NCBI GenBank assembly: GCA_027488815.1
Contig: JAIYAX010000011.1
Span: forward strand, 57,161 to 121,160
Length of the DNA stretch: 64,000 bases
From: Cytophagaceae bacterium
GTDB lineage: Bacteria > Bacteroidota > Bacteroidia > Cytophagales > JAIYAX01
Direction of reading: 5' to 3'
The translations under genes and the position numbers were made by a program. Under the pieces are notes generated by a model. The model saw only the letters and a program-made list of their open reading frames with translations. It was not told where the DNA came from and did no database searches. Shown in pieces: positions 10,776-22,108 of this stretch (position 1 is its first letter; each line of letters opens with the position of its first letter).

Positions 10776-11180
10776 ATGTACGCAGTTATCATCACCCTGA
10801 TCATCATTGTTTGTATTTTGCTTGTGTTAGTTGTGCTGGCACAAAATTCAAAAGGTGGAGGCCTTTCCAGCCAGTTTGGAGGCGGAGGAACTCAATTGAT
10901 CGGAGTTAAAAGAACAGGTGATCTTTTAGAAAAACTGACCTGGGGTTTTGCAATTGCATTATTGTCCCTTTCATTGCTTTCAAATTTTATGCTACCCAAG
11001 GGCCCTCAAGAAGGTGAAGAGATCAACTCAGTCAACATCGAAAGGGCGGCTGAAACACCAGACGTTGCCCCAACCAATACGCCTGCACCTGAAGGGGAAA
11101 ATGCACAGCCTGTTAGTCCTGCCCCTGCTGATGGCAGCGACCCATTCGCTACTCCTCCGGCGGAAGGAGAAAAGAAATAA
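10776..11180 (+). CDS. secG: Preprotein translocase subunit SecG
   Basis: Two TM helices flanking NSKGGGLSSQFGGGGTQLIGVKRTGDLLEKLTW. Confidence 0.92.
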   Translation: MYAVIITLIIIVCILLVLVVLAQNSKGGGLSSQFGGGGTQLIGVKRTGDLLEKLTWGFAIALLSLSLLSNFMLPKGPQEGEEINSVNIERAAETPDVAPTNTPAPEGENAQPVSPAPADGSDPFATPPAEGEKK

Positions 11181-11186
11181 ATCAAG

Positions 11187-11206
11187 AGGCCCTTCGGGGC
11201 CTTTTA
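11187..11206 (+). terminator. Rho-independent terminator after secG
   Basis: AGGCCC-ttcg-GGGCCT-TTT (UUCG tetraloop). Confidence 0.8.
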
Positions 11207-11923
11207 TGTTTTAGATAGAAAGCGAACCAATAAACGCTTGGCAATAGGGATCAAAGTCTCCTGATGGGGAATGATCCTTTTCGATAAAACCAGGAAAGTT
11301 GCCGGATTTGGCAGTTCCTTTTTTGACTTGATCAGATCTAGTTTTATGTTTTCGAGATGGCTGCTCAGGCTCTTCCTGAAATGTCCAATAAACCTCATAT
11401 GAACACCCCTATAGCGCTCATCTTGCTGCTGCAATAATGAGACCTGATACTGATAAACTTCGTATTCAGGCTTAAATGGCTCCTCGATAAACAAATAACC
11501 GGCATCCTTGTAAAGTGGGGCTACACCTATTTCTGAAATCTCGATCTCCTTCTCCAGGTAATCATAGATTGTAGCTCCATAGTCCAGGTTTTGTTTGAAT
11601 TGAGGCAGGGCAAAATCAATGATCGTGTTAATCTCTTCCATCAGGTGATCATCCTGAACGATTTGTTGGTATACCAGCTTTAGCTGTTCAAAATCTGCCT
11701 TGCTGATGTGTTTGGGAAAGCTGCTTTGCAATAGCTGCTTTTGGTTTTTGATCTCCTCCAGGTTTCTGAAATGAAATACCAGGTCAGACAGCTCAGGGTA
11801 AAGAGCATATCGGTCAAACTTCTCTTTCACCTTTTGTAAATACCCCAGAAGCAGGTACTTTTTATATTCAAAATCAATCAATCCTGAAGTAACCCAATCT
11901 TTTCCAAGTGTTTCCATAAGCAT
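11204..11923 (-). CDS. Conserved hypothetical protein
   Basis: 239-aa ORF, charged helical composition, convergent with secG. Confidence 0.65.
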   Translation of the reverse strand: MLMETLGKDWVTSGLIDFEYKKYLLLGYLQKVKEKFDRYALYPELSDLVFHFRNLEEIKNQKQLLQSSFPKHISKADFEQLKLVYQQIVQDDHLMEEINTIIDFALPQFKQNLDYGATIYDYLEKEIEISEIGVAPLYKDAGYLFIEEPFKPEYEVYQYQVSLLQQQDERYRGVHMRFIGHFRKSLSSHLENIKLDLIKSKKELPNPATFLVLSKRIIPHQETLIPIAKRLLVRFLSKT

Positions 11924-12089
11924 TAATTAAAAAAACTAAGTATTTAACGAATGAAAAGCAAAGAGAGATATACACAGACCTGAACGGGAGGTATGAAATA
12001 TTGGCAGAATGTATGACAATTGAGGCGGTCAATTGCCAATGGCATGTATTGTGCAATTAAAGAGCTGTCGATTAAAAACCATTTAAAAT

Positions 12090-14026
<1,937 letters not shown>

Positions 14027-14047
14027 CCAGCCCCAAACCTTTTCATT

Positions 14048-14085
14048 AGAAAGCCCGGTCCATTTTGGCCGGGCTTTCTTGTTTT
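14048..14085 (+). terminator. Rho-independent terminator after groEL
   Basis: AGAAAGCCCGG-N10-CCGGGCTTTCT then T-rich. Confidence 0.85.
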
Positions 14086-14386
14086 AATGTCAAGCACCTG
14101 AAATTATTTAGGCCTGAGACCTAATTCCATTATTTGTCACAAATAGCTGTTTATCTGGTATTTACAAATTTTTACTTACTGTGCGACCTGTTTTTATTGT
14201 TCAATAATTAAGTTAAACAAAATGTTATTGGGGTAAACTATGGCTCTACAAAAGATTATTTTGCTCCATTCGAAGCCTATTTGGAGTTTAATACCGCTGT
14301 GGGGGTATTTGTTCCCTAATTCAGAGTTACGAGAAGTTATTCTTAAGCTTCTGCAAACATTTTAACAAATTGCGGGCGTTTTAAAA

Positions 14387-15229
14387 ATGATCGCTAGCAT
14401 TCGTCTACTCATGTTTAGAGTTCTCAGAGCTCTTAGCATTTACATCGTAAGCCCAATTGAGTATAACTGGTTTAAAGTATTCAAAGAGCAAAAAAAGCTA
14501 GGACTTGAGATCAATAGACAGATAAATCTATCTGTAATCAGGTTTGACCTAAATGGTTCATCACTAAAACCCAAGTTCAGATCAAATAGTAGCGATATTG
14601 CTGTTTTCAGGCAGATTTTCATTTTGAATGAATACATGCCCGCTATACAAATTCTGCAATCAGTAGGAAAAGTGGTTAAAAACATGGTAGATGCAGGGGC
14701 AAACGTCGGTTTCACTTCTTTACAAGTAGCTGCATTTTTCCCTGAAGTAAAAATTCTCGCAATTGAAGCTGATCCTGAAAACTATCAATGGCTAAAACAA
14801 AATTTGGAAACTCATTTCCCCAACAGAACTACAGCTTTAAATAGAGCCTTGTGGAGCACAAATGAAGCATTAACATTTGAGAATTCGAACAATACCAACT
14901 ACTGGGCACGAAAAATGACCCCATCAGCTTCTCAAGGAGTCAATTCGATTATTGGTTATTCAGCTAAAGATATGCTTGATTATTACGGTGCTGAAACAAT
15001 AGATTTTCTAAAAATTGATATAGAGGGTGCAGAAACTGAGTTCTTTAAAGATAAAGAAACAAGCCTAGAGCTGCTAAAGAATACACGACTGATGGCTATT
15101 GAGCTTCATGGAAACGAAGTTTTTGAAAGAGTTTTAAAAGATTTGCTTGTACTGGCTGGCTTTTTTTATTTTCACTCATCAGAATCTATTATTGCCTACA
15201 ACAAGCACATTTATAGTAATAAACCATAG
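14387..15229 (+). CDS. FkbM family SAM-dependent methyltransferase
   Basis: MVDAGANVGFTSLQVA motif I, IEADPENYQWLKQN, FLKIDIEGAETEFF. Confidence 0.85.
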   Translation: MIASIRLLMFRVLRALSIYIVSPIEYNWFKVFKEQKKLGLEINRQINLSVIRFDLNGSSLKPKFRSNSSDIAVFRQIFILNEYMPAIQILQSVGKVVKNMVDAGANVGFTSLQVAAFFPEVKILAIEADPENYQWLKQNLETHFPNRTTALNRALWSTNEALTFENSNNTNYWARKMTPSASQGVNSIIGYSAKDMLDYYGAETIDFLKIDIEGAETEFFKDKETSLELLKNTRLMAIELHGNEVFERVLKDLLVLAGFFYFHSSESIIAYNKHIYSNKP

Positions 15230-15233
15230 AATT

Positions 15234-16046
15234 ATGAGAACAAATCAAATAACTAATTTAATCATTTGGATGATTAAAAATTTCAGGCATAGCTTAAGGT
15301 TATTTGTACTATTACCTTCATTTAGTCGTGGATTTCATTTTTCATTAAATCACAAAGTAGCATCACCAAAAAGTCACCTTAATAGGCCACATCAAAACGA
15401 TTTAAGAACATTTTTTAACAGCCAACTTTCAGGTCGAGGGATATGGAAATGGGATCATTATTTTGAAATTTATGACCGATACTTAGCAAAGTTTCGTCAT
15501 TCTGAGGCAGTCATGGTTGAGATAGGAATCTATAGCGGAGGCAGTTTGCTAATGTGGCAGAACTATTTTGGCGAAAAAATTAAGATCATAGGTGTTGATA
15601 TTGAGCAGGCTTGTAAAGCATATGAAGGAGGCCAAATTTTTATTGAAATTGGTGACCAGGGTGATCTTCAATTCTGGGAAAAATTTAAAACAAAACACAC
15701 CAATTGCGATATAGTTATTGACGATGGTGGGCACAAACCAAATCAACAGATTAATACTTTTATTTCTCTTTTTGATACACTAAACCCAGGTGGGGTGTAT
15801 ATATGTGAAGACGTGCATGGACAATACCAGGAATTTGCACAATTTTGCCTGGGTCTATCAGCTAAACTTGGCGAAGCTATTAGCATACCTAATAGCCTTA
15901 GAGTCAAGGCAAACCATCTACAAAGGGTAATAAAAGCTGTTCATATTTATCCTTATATGTATATTATTGAAAAACTAGAACAGCCTAGAGAAGAGCTATT
16001 CTCTCAAAAAAATGGGACCGAGTGGCAACCTTTCTACGACCGATAA
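15234..16046 (+). CDS. Class I SAM-dependent methyltransferase (glycan/cephalosporin-hydroxylase-like type)
   Basis: MVEIGIYSGGSLLMWQNYFG, IIGVDIEQACK, DIVIDDGGHKPNQQINTF, PGGVYICEDVHGQY. Confidence 0.8.
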   Translation: MRTNQITNLIIWMIKNFRHSLRLFVLLPSFSRGFHFSLNHKVASPKSHLNRPHQNDLRTFFNSQLSGRGIWKWDHYFEIYDRYLAKFRHSEAVMVEIGIYSGGSLLMWQNYFGEKIKIIGVDIEQACKAYEGGQIFIEIGDQGDLQFWEKFKTKHTNCDIVIDDGGHKPNQQINTFISLFDTLNPGGVYICEDVHGQYQEFAQFCLGLSAKLGEAISIPNSLRVKANHLQRVIKAVHIYPYMYIIEKLEQPREELFSQKNGTEWQPFYDR

Positions 16047-18477
16047 TGCTGATCTGCTGTTCGAACAATGGTTCAAAAAAAGAAACTGGAAACCATTCCC
16101 ATTTCAAACTGAGGCCTTTCACCAGATTAAATCTGGCCATTCTGGTCTGCTGAATGCCCCAACGGGTAGTGGTAAAACCTATGCCCTTTTTATCCCATTG
16201 CTGGCAAAATTAGTTACTGAAAACCAAACGCCAGCAGGGTTGAAGATCATTTGGATCACCCCTCTCAAAGCTTTGGCCAATGACATCGCAATGGCCATGC
16301 AAACCGCATGTGACACCCTGTCTACCGGATGGAAAGTGGCCGTGAGAACTGGAGACTTATCCGGCTACGATAAAAAAAAGCAATTATTGCATCTACCTGA
16401 AGTACTTGTAACGACACCTGAAAGCTTGCACGTGATGTTCAGCGCTGCTCAACATGCTCAGTGGTTTTTAAATACCCAAGCGGTGGTAGTTGATGAATGG
16501 CATGAGCTGTTAGGCAACAAAAGAGGAACTCAAACCGAATTGGTGCTAAGCCATATCGATACCCTTCTGGATTCAAGTTCAAGGCCTCCCCTGCTTCGTT
16601 GGGGCATCTCAGCAACTATTGGCAATCTTGAAGAAGGATTACTGGCACTCATGGGTATAGGAACCGGGGTAATTGTGCGCTCTCAACAGGAAAAAAAACT
16701 AAGAATGGTTACCATTTATCCTCCTGAAAATGAAAAATTTCCATGGGGTGGTCATTTGGGCATCAAGCGTGTGGCTGAAGTTGCTTCATTGCTCAGCAAA
16801 CACAAAATGCTACTTATATTCACCAACACCAGAGCTCAATGTGAGCTATGGTACAAAGCCCTTATCGAACATGATACTGATCTCTCAGGGCAAATAGCTA
16901 TGCATCATGGCTCCCTGGACACTGAAATAAGGGCCTGGGTCGAGGATAAGCTTAAATCGGGCAAACTCAAAGCAGTAGTATGCACATCCAGCCTTGACCT
17001 TGGTGTAGATTTTCGTCCTGTTGATGCTATTGTGCAAATCGGTGGGCCTAAAGGCGTTGCCAGATTTATACAAAGGGCTGGCCGAAGCGGACACAGACCA
17101 GGAGAAGAAAGCATCATCTATTTTGTCCCAACACATTCGCTGGAGCTTATAGAAGCCTCTGCTTTGCGCAAAGCACTTGAAGAAGGCTTTGTTGAACAAC
17201 GAATCCCGGTCCAAATGGCGGTGGATGTGCTAATACAGTACCTTGTCACACTCGCAACAGGAGATGGGTTTGATGAGCAAAAACTATTCTTAGAAGTCCG
17301 TAAGACGTACGCCTACTCCAAAATTAGTCCTGAAGTCTGGAGATGGGTGCTCAATTTCATTACGACCGGAGGTGAAGCACTTGAAGAATATCAGGAATAT
17401 GCTCGGGTGCAAATGGTCAATGGGGTGTTTAAGGTTGTCGATAAGAAAATTGCTCTTAGGCATCGCTTGTCAATCGGTACAATAGTGGCCGACCCCTCAG
17501 TAAAAGTCAAATACATGAGTGGGCCATATATTGGTTCTATTGAGGAAAGTTTCATTGCCAGACTGTCTGAGGGCGACCAGTTTTGGTTTGCCGGCAAGTG
17601 CCTCAGTTTTGTCAAACTCAAGGATATGACAGCCTGGGTAAAGAAAGCGACCAAACCCAAAGGAATTGTACCGCAATGGATGGGAGGTCGCATGCCATTT
17701 TCATCACAACTGGCTTCTTTAATAAGAGAAGAGATCGAAAAAGCTAAATGGAATGAACAAGGGTCTGAGGAACGAAATTACCTTGAACCTGTATTTGAAA
17801 TCCAAAACGAATGGTCAGAAATTCCTTCCAGTCATCAGCTTTTAATTGAGCAAATAGAAACAAAAGAAGGTTTTCATGTTTTCTTCTATCCTTTTGAAGG
17901 GTATGTAGTTCATGAGTTGCTGGCTGCCTTGATTGCGTTCAGGTTAGGATTAATCCAACCCATGTCCTTCTCTATGGCCATCAATGATTTCGGGTTTGAA
18001 TTGCTTAGCGATCAGGAAATTGACCTGAATCAGGCATTTCAACAAGGCCTGCTGAATACTGAACATCTTGAAGAAGATTTGATAGCATGCGTGAACGACA
18101 GTGAAATGGCCAAAAGAAGGTTTAGGGAAATTGCCCATATCTCAGGCCTCGTGTTTCAGGGGTTTCCTGGTCAGCAGAAATCCTACAAACATCTTCAGGC
18201 TTCTACTTCACTACTTTTTGATGTGCTAAAAACCTATGATCAGGATAATTTATTGCTTACCCAGGCTTTTGGAGAAGTACTGGCTTTCCAGCTTGAAAAG
18301 GATCGACTTATCAAAGTTATAGATCGTCTTCATCAATTGCAGCCACTTATGGTTAAAACTGATAGATTTACACCTTTCTGTTTTCCGATCATGGTAGAGT
18401 TTTTGCGAAGTCGGCTGAGTTCAGAAAAATTAGAAGACCGAATTGAAAAGATGAAGCTTCAAAATAGTCTTCTCTAA
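16012..18477 (+). CDS. Ligase-associated DNA damage response DEXH-box helicase (Lhr-like)
   Basis: NAPTGSGKTYALFIPLL, VVDEWHELLGNKRGTQTEL, CTSSLDLGVDFRPVDAIVQIGGPKGVARFIQRAGRSGHRPG. Confidence 0.9.
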   Translation: MGPSGNLSTTDNADLLFEQWFKKRNWKPFPFQTEAFHQIKSGHSGLLNAPTGSGKTYALFIPLLAKLVTENQTPAGLKIIWITPLKALANDIAMAMQTACDTLSTGWKVAVRTGDLSGYDKKKQLLHLPEVLVTTPESLHVMFSAAQHAQWFLNTQAVVVDEWHELLGNKRGTQTELVLSHIDTLLDSSSRPPLLRWGISATIGNLEEGLLALMGIGTGVIVRSQQEKKLRMVTIYPPENEKFPWGGHLGIKRVAEVASLLSKHKMLLIFTNTRAQCELWYKALIEHDTDLSGQIAMHHGSLDTEIRAWVEDKLKSGKLKAVVCTSSLDLGVDFRPVDAIVQIGGPKGVARFIQRAGRSGHRPGEESIIYFVPTHSLELIEASALRKALEEGFVEQRIPVQMAVDVLIQYLVTLATGDGFDEQKLFLEVRKTYAYSKISPEVWRWVLNFITTGGEALEEYQEYARVQMVNGVFKVVDKKIALRHRLSIGTIVADPSVKVKYMSGPYIGSIEESFIARLSEGDQFWFAGKCLSFVKLKDMTAWVKKATKPKGIVPQWMGGRMPFSSQLASLIREEIEKAKWNEQGSEERNYLEPVFEIQNEWSEIPSSHQLLIEQIETKEGFHVFFYPFEGYVVHELLAALIAFRLGLIQPMSFSMAINDFGFELLSDQEIDLNQAFQQGLLNTEHLEEDLIACVNDSEMAKRRFREIAHISGLVFQGFPGQQKSYKHLQASTSLLFDVLKTYDQDNLLLTQAFGEVLAFQLEKDRLIKVIDRLHQLQPLMVKTDRFTPFCFPIMVEFLRSRLSSEKLEDRIEKMKLQNSLL

Positions 18478-18558
18478 TGCCTAAAACGATTAAAACTGAT
18501 AGTTGTCATTCTTTAAACTCGCTGTACTAGTGTACTTTGTTCCATTAAACGACAAAAC

Positions 18559-19377
18559 ATGAAAATCTTTTTGCCTACTGATTTCTCCAAACAAAGCGGC
18601 TACGCAGAGCAAGTTGCGGTCGCTTTTGCAAAAATGGCCAATGCTGAAATTCACCTGTTCCATAGCGTCAAAACGCCTGTAGACTGGAAAAAGATTAGCA
18701 CCAAGGATGAAAACAAGTACCCTGAAGCAAAAAAACAGATCAGTGATGCAAAGGTTGAAATGGATGCCTTTGCGACTAAGCATAAGGAAATCAAAGTAAC
18801 CCGTGATATAGGCTACAACCTCGCACATGAAGACATCCCAATGTTTGCCGAAAAAGAAAAAGCCGATCTCATCATCATGGGTGGACATGGGGAAAGCGGT
18901 TATGACGAAGAACATCTGGGCTCACATTCACGAAAAGTGTTGAGAAACACCCGTGTTCCTCTGCTCTTGATCCGTAAAAAACCAGCAAAAACACTCCCCT
19001 TAAAGATCATCGTAACAAGTGATTTTGATGAAAAATCAGTAAAGGAACTGCGAAAAGTAGCTGATACTCTTTCTTTTCTGAAGCCTGACCTTCATTTGCT
19101 TTTTGTTAACTCACCATTGCACTTTCAAAACAGTGATGAAACAGAAAAGCAGCTTCATAAAGCAGCTAAGCTAATCGGAGTTGCTCCATCGCATTGCCAT
19201 ATTTTCAATTACAGGTTTATAGAGGATGGCATTGAACGCTTTTGTGAACTGAAAAAAGCTGACGCAGTGGTATTTATTTCGAAAAGCAAGAAAAGCTTTT
19301 TGGGTGGCCTCAACTACAGCTACACAGAAAACACCGCCGAAATGGTGGATGTCCCTGTCTTTGTTTTTAAAGCGTAA
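18559..19377 (+). CDS. Universal stress protein (UspA-like, tandem-domain)
   Basis: ADLIIMGGHGESGYDEEHLGSHSRKVLRNTRVPLLLIRK. Confidence 0.85.
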   Translation: MKIFLPTDFSKQSGYAEQVAVAFAKMANAEIHLFHSVKTPVDWKKISTKDENKYPEAKKQISDAKVEMDAFATKHKEIKVTRDIGYNLAHEDIPMFAEKEKADLIIMGGHGESGYDEEHLGSHSRKVLRNTRVPLLLIRKKPAKTLPLKIIVTSDFDEKSVKELRKVADTLSFLKPDLHLLFVNSPLHFQNSDETEKQLHKAAKLIGVAPSHCHIFNYRFIEDGIERFCELKKADAVVFISKSKKSFLGGLNYSYTENTAEMVDVPVFVFKA

Positions 19378-19419
19378 GTAGAACAAACCCTTTTACATCA
19401 AAGCAGTTATATTTGATGT

Positions 19420-19842
19420 ATGTTTAGGTATATCCTCTTTAGTCTCGCTTTTTTAATGAGTCAAATTACACTGGCCCAGGTGACTGGTAAAGCTGAATTT
19501 GACCTGAAAGGCTATGCAACTCATGCAGGCATCATGGTTACCTTTTGGGATGAATTCACTTTTGACTGCAAGGACACTGCAATTACCAAGGAGGATGGCT
19601 CTTTTGAAACTGACCTAAAGCCGGGCAATTATTATGTCTTTTACGAGGCCAATGGTTTTCAACAGTACCGAAATCCTGATGCTTTTATCCACAAAGACAA
19701 AACTGATCTTGGATCAGTAAAGCTTGTGCCCATTCTGATAGAGAACAACAGAAAAAAATGGAACCCTTACGGCGATAAGTGCGTCTGCAACCGTCCGCAG
19801 CATCATGGGACTACCACAGTTCCAACTTTTGGTGGAAACTAA
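19420..19842 (+). CDS. Secreted carboxypeptidase-regulatory-like (CarboxypepD_reg) protein
   Basis: Signal peptide then beta-sandwich GYATHAGIMVTFWDE...TKEDGSFETDLKPGNYYVFYEANGF. Confidence 0.65.
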   Translation: MFRYILFSLAFLMSQITLAQVTGKAEFDLKGYATHAGIMVTFWDEFTFDCKDTAITKEDGSFETDLKPGNYYVFYEANGFQQYRNPDAFIHKDKTDLGSVKLVPILIENNRKKWNPYGDKCVCNRPQHHGTTTVPTFGGN

Positions 19843-20509
19843 GCCCCTAAAGTCCTATCAGTTGACAGGTTCGATTTCATTAGAACTATTAGATCAAAAT
19901 TTTATTCTTTTGGCTCAGCGTGCCATGTTCTGGTCAAATGAACGAAGTTTGCTCCTCTCTGACCTACATTTAGGCAAGGCAAATCATTTCATTCGATCAG
20001 GAATTCCTCTGCCCACAGCTATTCACGAAGCTGATTTAGGCCGACTTGAACTCCTAATTTCTCATTTGCCCGTTCAGGAAGTTATCATTTTAGGTGATTT
20101 GTTCCACAGCGATGTGAAGGAGGAGATTGAAGGATTGAAAAGTCTGATGAACATCTATTCTCATTTAAAGTGGACCCTAGTGATCGGTAATCATGATATT
20201 CTAAATCAAGAGCGATATACCAATATGGGGTTTAAGGTGCAGTACCGTGTTCACAAGCCGCCATTCATACTGCAACATGAGCTTGAAATAGATTTCCCGC
20301 AGGAAGGCTATCAGATCGTAGGTCATATACATCCCGGCATATCAATCAAAGGCAAGGCTAAACAGCAGCTAACCCTGCCCTGTTTTTATTTTGCAAAACA
20401 GTATGCTTACCTTCCTGCATTTGGGAACTTCACAGGTTGTGTTCCTTTAAAAAGAAAAGTAAGCGATCAGGCATTTGCTATCACCTCAGAAAGAGTCATC
20501 CCGGTGTAA
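19805..20509 (+). CDS. pdeM: Ligase-associated DNA damage response endonuclease PdeM (metallophosphoesterase)
   Basis: LLLSDLHLGKANHFIRSGIPLP, IILGDLFHS, LVIGNHD, IVGHIHPG. Confidence 0.88.
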   Translation: MGLPQFQLLVETKPLKSYQLTGSISLELLDQNFILLAQRAMFWSNERSLLLSDLHLGKANHFIRSGIPLPTAIHEADLGRLELLISHLPVQEVIILGDLFHSDVKEEIEGLKSLMNIYSHLKWTLVIGNHDILNQERYTNMGFKVQYRVHKPPFILQHELEIDFPQEGYQIVGHIHPGISIKGKAKQQLTLPCFYFAKQYAYLPAFGNFTGCVPLKRKVSDQAFAITSERVIPV

Positions 20510-20577
20510 AAAATGAGTATGGATAGGAATTGGGGTTACCCAAAAGCGGTAAATAGTATTCAACAAGTCACTGGACT

Positions 20578-21117
20578 ATGACAGATAGCGATGTTCTGGA
20601 GAAAATAAGAAGTGGAGATGAAAAAGCCCTTCAGTTTCTCTACAAAAAGTACTACCGGATGATGGTCAATATGGTCATCAAAAACAGTGGTACAGAGGAC
20701 GAAGCAAAAGACATATTTCAGGACAGCCTGATTGTACTATGGCAGAAGGCCGTAAATAAAGAATTAGTTTTGACTTCAAAGATCAGCACCTATTTGTATA
20801 GCATTTGTCAAAACCTTTGGCGCAAAGAGCTTGAAAGAAAAAGCAGACTAAGTCACGAGGAAAGAGACAGAGCGGAGTTCCCTGATGATGACAGAAAGGA
20901 ACGGATCAAATTGGTTTCTGATTGTATGGAAAAACTAGGTGAAAACTGTAAGAAAATCCTCACCTATTACTATTTCGAGGATCTTTCGATGCAAGACATC
21001 GCCGAGTTGATGGGATTTGCCAATGCAGATACCGCAAAAACCAAAAAGTACAAGTGTAAAAAAGAATTGGATAACATCATTCGAGCAAAGTATGCAGCCC
21101 ATGACTTTCTCGACTAA
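20578..21117 (+). CDS. ECF-type RNA polymerase sigma factor
   Basis: Sigma region 2 (DEAKDIFQDSLIVLWQKA) and region 4 HTH (ILTYYYFEDLSMQDIAELMGFANADTAKTKKYKCKKEL). Confidence 0.88.
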   Translation: MTDSDVLEKIRSGDEKALQFLYKKYYRMMVNMVIKNSGTEDEAKDIFQDSLIVLWQKAVNKELVLTSKISTYLYSICQNLWRKELERKSRLSHEERDRAEFPDDDRKERIKLVSDCMEKLGENCKKILTYYYFEDLSMQDIAELMGFANADTAKTKKYKCKKELDNIIRAKYAAHDFLD

Positions 21118-21126
21118 ATAACAAGA

Positions 21127-21987
21127 ATGAAGAATTACTCATTTACAGAAGAGCAGATTGACCTTTTTTTAAAAGGAAAGGCAGACTCTGAGCTGTCTAC
21201 TCAGTTTCATCAGGCAATGGAAGCTGACCCTTTGTTTAAAAAGGAGATGGATTTTTTAACGCAATCCATTGAAGGTATCAAAGCCTTCAGGATTAACCAG
21301 TTAAAATCAGGCCTTGCTCAAATCCCTACTCCTCCCCTGCAACCCTGGTATTTACAGCCTGCTGCATTATGGACAATTGGCACTTTCTCAAGCCTTGGCC
21401 TGGTTGCTTCAATTGCTATTATGCTCAGTGATAAACCTGGTCCAGACCCTCAGCCTGCGAAAGTTTCAGCCCCTACGGAGATTGTACAACCTACTGAAGA
21501 ACCCAAAGCATCAACTGAGTTTACTGAACAATCCCAGCAAGCACCTGAAGATGGTCTTACACCTGAAACAAATGCAAAGAAGACATCTTCCCCTGAGCCC
21601 GTTGTAAAAGCGGAGGAAAAAGAAGTTAAAAAACGTAAAGAGCCAGGACAGCCTTCTGATCAGGAAGAATTAAACCCTCAGTTCAGTGGAGCTGATGATC
21701 GGGAAGTAGCCAGCACGCCTTCTTATACTGAATTAATTATTGAGAAAGCAGGAAAATACAACTTCCATTATCAGTTGAATGAAGGAGTGCTCACCCTTTT
21801 CTTAAAAGACCAGTCTGCACCTTACGAAGTGCTTGACATTAAAAAAGGGGAAAACCAGGGATTATACCTGTACTACCTGGGCAGATACTACGGATTGAAT
21901 CCTACTCTGGATCAGATTAACTCTCTAAAGCCGGTAATGAGAAAAAATCTCATTCAGGAATTGGAGAAGTTTCGCAAGGGAGAATAG
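21127..21987 (+). CDS. Single-pass membrane protein, candidate anti-sigma partner of the upstream ECF sigma factor
   Basis: Cytosolic N-term of about 80 aa, one TM (PAALWTIGTFSSLGLVASIAIML), Pro/Glu-rich linker, C-terminal domain; 9 bp after the sigma gene. Confidence 0.6.
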   Translation: MKNYSFTEEQIDLFLKGKADSELSTQFHQAMEADPLFKKEMDFLTQSIEGIKAFRINQLKSGLAQIPTPPLQPWYLQPAALWTIGTFSSLGLVASIAIMLSDKPGPDPQPAKVSAPTEIVQPTEEPKASTEFTEQSQQAPEDGLTPETNAKKTSSPEPVVKAEEKEVKKRKEPGQPSDQEELNPQFSGADDREVASTPSYTELIIEKAGKYNFHYQLNEGVLTLFLKDQSAPYEVLDIKKGENQGLYLYYLGRYYGLNPTLDQINSLKPVMRKNLIQELEKFRKGE

Positions 21988-22108
21988 TTCCTCAATACTA
22001 CTTTTCGTAGCAACTAAACCTCATTTGCTCTGGGGGTTTCTTAGTTCTGATTTGACAATTGGGTTATATTGCTCAAATTAGTCCATCTTGGCTGCTGACT
22101 GGTAGATA

